DNA from: Chionoecetes opilio
Lineage: Eukaryota; Arthropoda; Malacostraca; Decapoda; Majidae
DNA length: 64,000 bases
Assembly: GCA_016584305.1 (NCBI GenBank)
Contig: JACEEZ010025419.1
Location: forward strand, 151,001-215,000
Reading direction: 5' to 3'
Numbering within the stretch: the stretch's first letter is position 1; each line of letters starts with the position of its first letter. Positions 1 through 12,000 of the stretch are shown here, one piece after another. The notes under the pieces are model-generated. The model saw only the letters and a program-made list of their open reading frames with translations. It was not told where the DNA came from and searched no databases. A program made the translations under genes and the position numbers.

Positions 1-853
1 ATTGTGTGTTGAGGATAAGGCAGGGTGAGGGGGAAACAGTGGCATTGTGTGTTGAGGATGAGGCAGGGTGAGGGGGAAACAGTGGCATTGTGTGTTGAGG
101 ATGAGGCAGGGTGAGGGGGAAACAGTGGCATGGTGTGTTGAGGATAAGGCAGGGTGAGGGGGAAACAGTGGCATGGTTGTTGAGGATAAGGCAGGGTGAG
201 GGGAAACAGTGGCATGGTGTGTTGAGGATGAGGCAGGGTGAGGGGGAAACAGTGGCATGGTGTGTTGAGGATGAGGCAGGGTGAGGGGGAAACAGTGGCA
301 TGGTGTGTTGAGGATGAGGCAGGGTGAGGGGGAAACAGTGGCATTGTGTGTTGAGGATAAGGCAGGGTGAGGGGGAAACAGTGGCATTGTGTGTTGAGGA
401 TGAGGCAGGGTGAGGGGGAAACAGTGGCATTGTGTGTTGAGGATGAGGCAGGGTGAGGGGGAAACAGTGGCATTGTGTGTTGAGGATGAGGCAGGGTAAG
501 GGGGAAACAGTGGCATTGTGTGTTGAGGATGAGGCAGGGTGAGGGGGAAACAGTGGCATTGTGTGTTGAGGATGAGGCAGGGTGAGGGGGAAACAGTGGC
601 ATTGTGTGTTGAGGATGAGGCAGGGTAAGGGGAAACAGTGGCATTGTGTGTTGAGGATGAGGCAGGGTGAGGGGAAACAGTGGCATGGTGTGTTGAGGAT
701 AAGGTAGGGTGAGGGGGAAACAGTGGCATTGTGTGTTGAGGATGAGGCAGGGTAAGGGGGAAACAGTGGCATTGTGTGTTGAGGATGAGGCAGGGTGAGG
801 GGGAAACAGTGGCATGGTGTGTTGAGGATAAGGTAGGGTGGTGTATGAGGATA
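1..853. repeat. 43-bp minisatellite array
   Basis: About 20 head-to-tail copies of a 43-bp unit containing GAGGATGAGGCAGGGTGAGG and GAAACAGTGGCAT. Copies differ by G/A changes (GATGAGG or GATAAGG, GGTGAGG or GGTAAGG) and by short indels in the G run. The array reaches the left edge and decays after 830. It probably lies in an MYBBP1A intron, since coding exons of that gene begin about 660 bp downstream. Confidence 0.95.
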
Positions 854-1093
854 AGGTAGCAGGTAGGGTAAGGGGGAGGATGCAAAGGCCACCACATACA
901 TGACCTTATCTTGCCGTAACCTTCTTAAACACTTCACCTGGATGGCTTGCCTTGCCCTCCATGGACATTGTGCTAGCAGTAGCCAGCCAGTTTGTTTGTC
1001 CTTTCTGAATCGTAATGTAAAAAAAAAAAAAAAAAAAAATGCCACACCCATGCAGTCAAAATTTGCCACGTTATCCATTGCTTCATGATGCTG

Positions 1094-1375
1094 GAATAAT
1101 TTGTCATTTGGAGCTTTTCTTACATTAGTAGTAGTAGAAGTTCAGCAATAGCATGAATGAGAACGAAGCTGCTATATTCTTGGCGTAGTTTGACATTTGG
1201 ATCTATTCCTGCATTAATAATAGTAGTAGGAGTAGTTCAGCAATAGCATAAATGAGAACGAAGCTGCTATATTCTTGGCATAATTTGACATTTGGACCTT
1301 TTCCTGCATTAGTAATAGTAGTAGGAGTAGTTCAGCAATAGCATGAATGAGAACGAAACTGCCATATTCATGTGC
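1094..1375. repeat. ~96-bp tandem triplication
   Basis: Nearly three copies of a unit with CAGCAATAGCATGAATGAGA, a (TAG)n stretch and TTTGACATTTGGA. A diverged continuation at 1345-1404 repeats again just upstream of the first MYBBP1A exon, so the splice acceptor near 1513 lies inside a duplicated unit. Confidence 0.85.
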
Positions 1376-1513
1376 TCCCACAATATCTTGGCAGTGAGGT
1401 GCAGGTGTGTGACTAGGAGTATAGAGACTAGTATATTATGTTATAAAGGTTAGGCAACAGCATGAATGATAACAAGGCAGCCCTAATCCTGTGTTCCCCG
1501 GGTGGCCTGGCAG

Positions 1514-1673
1514 TGAGGTGCAGCAGGCGGTGGTGAGGGTGCTGCTCACCCAGCCCGGCAGCGTCAGGTTTGACCAGCTGGCGGGCCACCGGGTGTTGGC
1601 GGTGATGGTGCCGCACTTCACCCTCAAGACTCTCAAGAATGTGACCAAGACTCTCCTGGAGGTGGTGAACAAG
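1514..1673 (+). CDS. MYBBP1A exon a
   Basis: Reads EVQQAVVRVLLTQPGSV then VLAVMVPHFTLKTLKNVTKT, an amphipathic helical-repeat segment. It ends AAG before GTGGGT at phase 0. The acceptor could be CAG ending at 1513 or ten bases later at 1523; both keep the frame. Earlier exons are outside the window or hidden in the repeats. Confidence 0.75.
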
Positions 1674-4600
1674 GTGGGTATTCATCTCGGTATTCTGCAG
1701 GACAGGATTGTATACTTGCCGTACGTTAAGTTGGCAAAAATGGCGCCCCTTCACCCCCCTTCCGAACGCATGGGATTGGCTGAGGTGTTGGGTGAGAATG
1801 CCTTACTCCAAGTACGTAGTTCTGCCCTAAAGCCCCAACACCCAACACCTCAGCCAGTCCCGTGCATTCGGAGAGGGGGAGTGAGGGTGCCCAGTTTTTG
1901 CCAACTTAACGTGCAGCGACTACAGGTAAGTTCGTGTTGTCTTGTCTCCATGTGTACTTTTGTCCACCTCACTGCAGCTCTCATACAAGCCTAGTGATTC
2001 TCAAAATATATAATATAGCAGAGCAGCAATTTTTTTTTAATGTGCGAAGGGCTGGTACCATATTTGTTCTGTGTTGTCAGGAGAATTACTTTGTAGCATT
2101 TGTAATCTGCAGTTTAAAATGTTGTCCAGTTTTCTACTACTTATCGAATCAGACATCCTTGTGTGGGCATCAAGTGTAGGCTGGTGATCTGCAGGAGATT
2201 GTAACACTTACTATACTACTCGCTGCATGTGTAGTTGGCGAAAATGGGGCCCCTTCTCTCCCCCCTTCCAAATGCACAGGATTAGCTGAGGTGTTGGGTG
2301 TTGGGTGAGAATGCCTTACTCTAAGTTCCTCCCTAAAGCCCCAACACCCAACACCTCAGACAATCCCGTGCATTCGGATGGGGGGAGTGAAGGGACCCAA
2401 TTTTTGCCAACTTAACGTGCGGCGAGTTTAGTTATGTTGTTCCTGGTGTCAGTAGAGGCTTCAAGGAGTTTTAGGATGGACCAGCTGGCAGCCTTCCCTC
2501 TGCCTTCACTCTGAGAAGCACTGCTCTAAACTATTTCAAGCATCAATATGTGTGTGTGTGTGTGTGTGAGTTCATCCATTATATCAAGCTTGCGTGTGCT
2601 GGACAACGTTTGTACATGCTGTATCTGTCATTGTTGCTGTGCATTGATTGATGTGAATTTTAGTGTCATAATCATAAACTTGGTAATGGGTGTGAGGGAT
2701 TCTTGTCAAAGGGTGACTCAGAGACCAAGACACAGACACGTGAGGAAGAACCACACTTGTCTGTCACATCAGACCATGCAAGTCTACACACATAATTGTG
2801 GTACCTGGAGGCGAGACAGACAGACAAGAGACAGTTCCCTTAAAAAATATATAAAACAAGCCTATAAGAGCTATAAACAAAAAAAAGGGTGGGGAATAAA
2901 AAAAGTCCCGCTCCCAAGTGTTGCCTTATCTGTCCCCCAGGGTGGCAAGGACTACCAAGGCGTGGTGGAGGACAGGAACTATGCGGCGCACATCCTGGGC
3001 AACCTGCTGGCACATCCCAGGGCCTGCACCCCCGAGGCAGCCACCTGGAAGAAGAAGCAGCTGACGGGCCTGCTGAAGGCAGTGCTGGCGGCGGGGCAGC
3101 AGGAGGGAGACACCACCAAGGACGCATTCTTCAAGTATGTGATACTCTGAGTTGCCTTTTTCTTTTTTTGCTCATACGTAGCTAACTTTTTTTCTCACAT
3201 TCATTTTTTCTCTATTTTCTCATTTTGCATCTTTATTTTCAAGCATTTTGCTATGACTTGTGTTGAAGTGAGAAGGATTATAGAAATTTGTCTGATAGAA
3301 AATGAATCATCCATCATCAATAGCTTTTCCCTCCCAAAAAACTTATTATGAATCATCTTACTTTACCTAGTTTATTAGTGTTTTGTATTGTTGTGTTGAC
3401 TCTTGCTTTGTGCATTACTCCCTGCCATGGTTTTCAGGGCCCTGGGCAAGCAGGTGGGACACATCAGGGACGTACAAGGGCATCCTGCTGGACCTGTGGA
3501 GGAGGTGGACCGGGAGGTGGCGGCGGTGGAGCTGGTGGCTCCCCGGCGCCCCTCAGTGACAAGGGCAAGGAGCAGTGGCGCCGGGTGCAGGCCAGGCTGG
3601 CAGCGCTGAGGGGGAAGCAGTGCGAGGAGGGCACGGAGGAGGACACGGCCAAGACGGTCTTTCAGGTGAGCAGAGGGGCAGTTGTGGGGTTTTTTCCCAT
3701 GTGATTTTGTGGTTTAACTTAGGCTTTTCCCATCATCTTGTGGTTTTTTGTAAGTTTTTTTTCCCCATATGATTATATGGGTTAATAAGAACATAAGAAA
3801 ATAAGGAAGCTACAATAGGCCATGAGACCTACACGTGGTAGTTCCTGTTTAATGTATGCTTTTCCCATGATCTTGTGTTTTATGTAGGTTAATTCTTTGA
3901 TCTTGTAGGTTTTATGTAGGTTAATTCTTTGATCTTGTGGTTTTATGTAGGTTAATTCTTTGATCTTGTAGTTTTATGTAGGTTAATTCTTTGATCTTGT
4001 GGTTTTATGTAGGTTAATTCTTTGATCTTGTGGTTTTATGTAGGTTAATTCTTTGATCTTGTGGTTTTATGTAGGTTAATTCTTTGATCTTGTGGTTTTA
4101 TGTAGGTTAATTCTTTGATCTTGTGGTTTTATGTAGGTTAATTCTTTGATCTTGTGGTTTTATGTAGGTTAATTCTTTGATCTTGTGGTTTTATGTAGGT
4201 TAATTCTTTGATCTTGTGGTTTTATGTAGGTTAATTCTTTGATCTTGTAGTTTTATGTAGGTTAATTCTTTGATCTTGTGGTTTTATGTAGGTTAATTCT
4301 TTGATCTTGTAGGTTTTATGTAGGTTAATTCTTTGATCTTGTAGTTTTATGTAGGTTAATTCTTTGATCTTGTAGTTTTATGTAGGTTAATTCTTTGATC
4401 TTGTGGTTTTATGTAGGTTAATTCTTTGATCTTGTGGTTTAATGTAGGTTAATTCTTTGATCTTGTGGTTTTATGTAGGTTAATTCTTTGATCTTGTGGT
4501 TTTATGTAGGTTAATTCTTTGATCTTGTAGTTTTTGTAAATTCTTTATCTTATAATTTGGTTAGTGTGGTATTCTTTGATCTTGTGGTTGAAGTGGGTTA

Positions 4601-7600
4601 TTCCTTGATCTTGTTTGAAGATATGTTTTTGACTTGTACCCTCTGGTTAATCGATCCCCTGTTTGTAGTATCTTTGTCTTGTGGTTTGTGGTTAATTCTT
4701 TGTTCTTGTGGTTTAATGAGGTTCAATGTCACATGCTTTTATTTAGACGTAGGTAAGGCTTATATCTTTTTTTCATAGGTTAAATTCATTTGTTTGGGCT
4801 TTAAGTATTAATTCTTGATCTGTGTTTATGTAGTTAATTCTTGTATTTTTTTAGAGTTAATTCTTTGATCTTTGGTTTTATGTAGGTTAATTCTTTGATC
4901 TTGTGGTTTTATGTAGGTTAATTCTTTGATCTTGTAGTTTTATGTAGGTTAATTCTTTGATCTTGTGGTTTTATGTAGGTTAATTCTTTGATCTTGTGGT
5001 TTTATGTAGGTTAATTCTTTGATCTTGTAGTTTTATGTAGGTTAATTCTTTGATCTTGTAGTTTTATGTAGGTTAATTCTTTGATCTTGTGGTTTTATGT
5101 AGGTTAATTCTTTGATCTTGTGGTTTAATGTAGGTTAATTCTTTGATCTTGTGGTTTTATGTAGGTTAATTCTTTGATCTTGTGGTTTTATGTAGGTTAA
5201 TTCTTTGATCTTGTGGTTTTATGTAGGTTAATTCTTTGATCTTGTGGTTTTATGTAGGTTAATTCTTTGATCTTGTGGTTTTATGTAGGTTAATTCTTTG
5301 ATCTTGTGGTTTTATGTAGGTTAATTCTTTGATCTTGTGGTTTTATGTAGGTTAATTCTTTGATCTTGTGGTTTTATGTAGGTTAATTCTTTGATCTTGT
5401 GGTTTTATGTAGGTTAATTCTTTGATCTTGTGGTTTTATGTAGGTTAATTCTTTGATCTTGTGGTTTTATGTAGGTTAATTCTTTGATCTTGTGGTTTTA
5501 TGTAGGTTAATTCTTTGATCTTGTGGTTTTATGTAGGTTAATTCTTTGATCTTGTGGTTTTATGTAGGTTAATTCTTTGATCTTGTGGTTTTATGTAGGT
5601 TAATTCTTTGATCTTGTAGTTTTATGTAGGTTAATTCTTTGATCTTGTGGTTTTATGTAGGTTAATTCTTTGATCTTGTGGTTTTATGTAGGTTAATTCT
5701 TTGATCTTGTAGTTTTATGTAGGTTAATTCTTTGATCTTGTAGTTTTATGTAGGTTAATTCTTTGATCTTGTGGTTTTATGTAGGTTAATTCTTTGATCT
5801 TGTGGTTTTATGTAGGTTAATTCTTTGATCTTGTGGTTTTATGTAGGTTAATTCTTTGATCTTGTGGTTTTCAAATTGCTTTATCTTATAATCTTGGGTT
5901 TAGGGTGAGTCATCTTGTGATCATGTGGTTCAGCAAGTGGGGTTTTTCCCTTGATCTAAGTTTGAAATATGTTTTTGCCTTGACCCTCTGGCTTGAAATG
6001 CAATCCTCCTTGTGCTCGTGTGGGTTAAATTGCATTTCTTACATCTGTGGCTTCAAATGATGATTCATATGTCACATGCATTTTCATCTTAGCACGTAGG
6101 GGAGGCTGTATATCTTTTACATATTCAAGCGATAAAATCAATTGTTGTGGCAGGCTAAAATTAAGCTAGTATCTCTAATTCTTATGTTTGAATGCTCTGA
6201 GAAGTATTTTTTAAGCAGATCAGAGCTTCTAATGTTTATGCTACAATTCTTTGAGTTTTTAGATATGTGAATATAAGAAAATGGCTCTTACCGATTGGGT
6301 GGTTGTGTTTGCTGCACACCATGTTTCTGTCCACACTGAGCTGGTTTTAGGACACCAATATTATCATTCATTAGATGCACCACCCCAGTCAAGCTCCCTG
6401 GTGATGTTTAAGCTGATGGTAGTGATTGTGTATGTGATGAACTGCTAGGTGGTAATTCAACTGTATATTTAGGTACAGTTGTGTCATGAGTTGTGTTGTG
6501 TGTGCAGGAACAGGATACAGGAACTACTACATGTAGGTCTCACGGCCTCTTGTAGCAGCCTTATTTTCTTATGTTGTTGTGTGTGTTGTGCAGGTGTTGT
6601 ACTGCCAGATGGCGCTGCACCTCTTTGTTGACGTGACGGTGGCCACGGAGAGCATCAGCGAGTTCATCACCTGCCACAAGGAGATCATGAAGCTGGGCAT
6701 GCTGAAGCTGGAGGGCCAGGAAGACGAAGATGATGATGACGATGATGATGATAGTGATGAGGAGGAGGAGGAGGAGGATCAGCCTACCTGGGTGGAGGTT
6801 ATGACGGAGCTGCTGCTGAGCCTGATGACGCAGGAGATGCACCTCTTCCGCAGTGTTGTGCAGGGACTCTTCTGGTGGGTGGCGCAGGACTGTGGTGTGT
6901 GGACCCATAGTCGCCACACGTTAACCCCTTCACGCCCAGATTTTTCCTTTGCTGTATAAAATTGTATGTTGTTGAGCCATAAATTTACGAAAAGTAACTG
7001 AATACACCAAATTAGCTAGTGGACAAGGATACTAAACAGGTCATATCTATAAAACATTGCTTATATTCACTAAAAATCGTCTAATGGTACCCAAATTACA
7101 ATGGAAATTACGTTCTGGGCCTCAAGGGGTTAAGTTGGTGAAAATGGGCTCCCTCACTCCCCTCTTCCGAACACACAGGATTGGCTGTGCTGTGCTGGCT
7201 GATGGGTCTAAGCAATAGTCGTTTGGTCCTGTCTCCATATCATGTAGTTTTTCTTCATATTGATGGACACTCCTTGACGCTATCACCTCTTCTTTTATCC
7301 CATTCGAAGCATCTCAATTTTTTTTAATGTCCTCTCAAATACCCAGCCTCTCATTTTTTTCTCCCTTTAACTTAACACTCAGCAGGTCTTTTCTGTCCAC
7401 TGCTAACATCCCCCTATTTCTACCACACCCTATTTGTTGACATTCTCACAAAAAACAGAAACAACAGCATAGACCCACATCCTTCCTAAATTATCTTACA
7501 TCTCAATCATTTATGTGTCAAGGTATAACAACAAAAAACTGAAGCAGAAAGGACAGTTTGATGATGTGGCTTAGGATAGGTTATTTATCCTTAATAACAG

Positions 7601-8991
7601 ATCATAACTGCAATAGAAGGGACAGCTTGATGTGGCTTAGGATAGGTTATTTATCCTTAATAACAGATCATAACAGTGCAATAGAAGGGACAGCTTGATG
7701 TGGCTTTGGATAGGTTAGCTTAGGTTATTTATCCCTGATAACAGAGAACAGTGCAATAGAAGGGACAGCTTGATGTGGCTTAGGTTAGGTTATTTATCCC
7801 TAATAACAGATCATAACAGTGCAATAGAAGGGACAGCTTGATGTGGCTTGGATAGGTTATTTTATCCCTAATAACAGAGAACAGTGCAATAGAAGGGACA
7901 GCTTGATGTGGCTTAGGATAGGTTATTTATCCCTAATAACAGAGAACAGTGCAATAGAAGGGACAGCTTGATGTGGCTTAGGATAGGTTATTTATCCCTA
8001 ATAACAGAGAACAGTGCAATAGAAGGGACAGCTTGATGTGGCTTAGGATAGGTTATTTATCCCTAATAACAGAGAACAGTGCAATAGAAGGGACAGCTTG
8101 ATGTGGCTTAGGATAGGTTTATTTATCCCTAATAACAGATAAACAGTGCAATAGAAGGGACAGCTTGATGTGGCTTAGGATAGGTTAGCTTAGGTTATTT
8201 ATCCCTAATAACAGAGAACAGTGCAATAGAAGGGACAGCTTGATGTGGCTTAGGATAGGTTAGGTTAGGTTATTTATCCCTAATAACAGATCATAACAGT
8301 GCAGCAGAAGAGACAGATTTTTGATGTGGCTTAGGATAGGTTAGGTTATTTATCCTTAATAACAGATCATAACAGTGCAATAGAAGGGACAGCTTGATGT
8401 GGCTTAGGTTAGGTTATTTATCCCTAATAACAGATCATAACTGTGCAATAGAAGGGACAGCTTGATGTGGCTTAGGTTAGGTTAGGTTAGGTTATTTATC
8501 CCTAATAACAGATCATAACGTGTAATAGCAGGGACAGCTTAATAATGTGGTTTAGGGTTAGGTTATTTATCCCTAATAACAGAATAACAGTGCAGCAGAA
8601 AAGACAGCTTGATGGTGTGGCTTAGGTTAGGTTGTTTATCCGTAATTAGAGATCAAAACAGTGCAATAGAAAAGACAGCTTGATGATGTGGCCTAACACT
8701 CTCCCCAGGCTCCTGACGCCCCTCATGACAGCCACAGCTCTCAGCCTCCTCACAGACGTCCTGGACACCGAAAAGGCCTGGGAGCTGGTGAAGAAGGAGG
8801 ATGACGACGACGACGAGGAAGGGAGTGGTGATGACGATAGTGACGATGATGATGGGGATGAAGAGGAAGGGGAGGATGATCCGAATCTATTTACCTTGAG
8901 GAAGAAAATGCTGGATGCTGCTGGTGGTGTTGATATTGATGTTAGTGTCTGTTTATTGTTTTTTGTTTTTTCTCTCTCTCTCTCGCTCTCG

Positions 8992-9071
<80 letters not shown>

Positions 9072-12000
9072 CTCCTCACCCACCCACCCACCCACCCACC
9101 CACCCACCCACCCACCCACCCACCCACCCACACAGACAGTATTCGTTTATTTCCATCCTTCCTTCCCTTTGTAGAGGAAGGATGTTTTTTCCATCCTTCC
9201 TTCCCTTTGTAGAGGAAGGATGTTTTTTCCATCCTTCCTTCCCTTTGTAGAGGAAGGATGTTTTTTCCATCCTTCCTTCCCTTTGTAGAGGAAGGATGTT
9301 TTTTCCATCCTTCCTTCCCTTTGTAGAGGAAGGATGTTTTTTCCATCCTTCCTTCCCTTTGTAGAGGAAGGATGTTTTTTCCATCCTTCCTTCCCTTTGT
9401 AGAGGAAGGATGTTTTTTCCATCCTTCCTTCCCTTTGTAGAGGAAGGATGTTTTTTCCATCCTTCCTTTTCCATCCTTGCTTTATTTCATCATCACCATA
9501 TGATTCCTGTTCTTCATCTCAATCTTCTTCTGTTTGTGCCTTTCTGTATTTCATGTGTTTCAGATGATTTTTCTTGAGTTCTGCCTCTCACTGCATTGTG
9601 GTCAGTGTTGCAGGAGAAGAGTGAGTTACTGTGTAGGGTTAAGGTCATCATTGTCATCAGTAGCATCAGCATGACTATCTCTATCATGTCCTTTATCACC
9701 TTTATCATCATTGTTATTATTTTTGTTGTTATCAGCTTCATTGATCTCTTAAAACATTAGAATTTTCACCTCATCATCATTGTTGTCATCATCCTGGATC
9801 TCTTAAAACATTGGAATTAGTACCATCATCATCATAATTCTTATCATCATTGTTGTCATCATCCTGGTCTCTAAACATGATAGTCATCATCATCAATTTT
9901 CATCTTTGTTCACATCCTGGATCTCTTAAAACATTGGAATTAGTACCATCATTATCATAATTCTTATCATTGTTGTCATCATCATGGATCTCTTAAAACA
10001 CTAGAATTTTTACCCCCCCTTGCAGCAGCACCTTCCTCCTCTCTCCCACACTTCATCCCATCCTCTCTCTGTTGGTGTCTTTCTGTTTACCATGTGTTTC
10101 TCTTATTTCTTGGGCTGTGCTTCTTAAAGTAATCATCCTGACCATTTCATCATTCCTGATTTAATGCAGTCCAAATATAGCCATGATCGAGTATATCAAC
10201 AATATGTTGTCACTTTTTGCATCCAGTCACCCGTTTTTAAATGATCCGCATTCAAAATCTGTAAATTCCCCGAGCTCTCAAAACACAACTGACGACCAGC
10301 AGACGACCGACCACGGCTCGGTGACGTCACATGAGTAAGCCTCCCAGGCCTGCCTGATACAGATACACGGAGACTCAGAAAAAAATATAGTACTTGAAGA
10401 ATTTTGGGTGTTTCTGATTTTTTTTTTGTGCGATATGGCATATACTTGCATCCTGTATGGGTGCAGCAAGAAAGCTGTGCCTTTCCCGAGAGCTTAGCAC
10501 CCATTTCCAACCTATACGGCGACGATATATGTGTGGAGCAGCGGGTAGTAGTGGGCGGTGCTCAGACTCAGCGAGACAATCTGAGCACACCGCCCGCTAC
10601 TACCCGCCGCTCCACACGTCTGCACACATATATCGTCGCCGTATAGGTTATAAATGGGTGCTAAGTTCTCGGGAAAGGCACAGCTTTCTTGCTGCACCCA
10701 TATAGGATGCAAGTATATGCCATATCGCACAAAAAATATATCAGAAACACCCAAAATTCTTAAAGTACTATATTTTTTTCTGAGTCTCCGTGTATTTGTA
10801 TCAGGCAGGCCTGGGAGGCTTATTCATGTGACGTCACCAGCAAGTTTTGCGCCACGGCTGGAATGTGGCTGTTGTTTTTCCCGTGCTTTTTACTAAAGTC
10901 ATGTTTTTAGGGAAATAAAAAATGAATTCTTTTTTGTGGATTAGGTATTTTGAATGAACATTTAACATAATTATGCAAAGAAAAAATGGGTCTGGGACGA
11001 TTACTTTAACGTACTATGGTAAGTGTTACAGAAGAACACTACAACCACCACAGCACCTCCCTCATCATAATAATATACCTCATCATCACAACTGTTTTCA
11101 TCATTGTTGTTGTCATCATCCTGGATCTCTTAAAACAAATGAATTATAACCTCATCATCATAATTGTCTTCATATTCCTTTTTATTTTTATTTTGACTTC
11201 CCCTACAACCCCACCTTCGTGCCTCCCTTGTGCAGGTGGACGTGGACATGGACTCGGTGCCTCAGGAGGAGCTGGACCGCCTGGACGAGGCCCTGGGAGC
11301 CCTGATGGCAGAGTACCAGGGGAAGCAGCCCAAGAGGAAGAATAAGAAGAGGAGGAAGGGCGGCGGCGATGACGGCCCACAGCTCACACCGGACGAGCAG
11401 AGCCTCATGCACTTCCAGACCAGGTGGGGGGGCGGCAGGGTGCTTGTGCTTGTGTGTGTGTTGATACGTCACTCCCTCATTCACTCCCAACCCTGTATCC
11501 CATTCCTTCTTTATGATCTCTCTATATGGCATCTCCCCTCACCCATCTCTCTATCTATAGTTCTTTATCTATCTTATCTCTATCTATAGTTCTATTTATC
11601 TTTATCTATAGTTCTGATGTCTCTCAAATGGGTGGTCACAGCATAATAGCTTCCGCCAATTCCTGTCCAAACATCCCCTACTTAGGTACTACCTGTTCAA
11701 GCCTCCCCCTTCAAACTCTTGCATCTGTCACTCATATATGCCTTTACCCTATCCTTCCACCTTCCAAGGCCTCATCCATAGTCTTAAGAATGAGTTGGGT
11801 AATGAGTAAGTATGGAAACAGGACAACATGAGCTGTTCTCACGGCCTCTTGTAGCTTCCTTGTTTTCTTATGTTCTTCTTGTGAGCTTGATAGAGAAATC
11901 CTGTTAACTATTTCGATACAACCCCACACTTCTACATCCCATTATACAGTCTTGCCTTGCCACCTACCCAAACAACATCACCTCTTTTCATTCTGTATCC

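Noticed and set aside
1..853. CRISPR-like array
   Set aside because: Units are directly contiguous without unique spacers; this is a eukaryotic minisatellite.
1491..1994. 167-codon frame beginning before MYBBP1A exon a
   Set aside because: It uses a non-ATG start, and its part after 1673 reads through the donor into a foldback MITE. Only 1514-1673 is coding.
8942..9474. Minus-strand open frames of 130-170 codons (HPSSTKGRKDG-type repeats)
   Set aside because: They are translations of the 38-bp minisatellite and the flanking CT/CCCA tracts inside an intron on the other strand.
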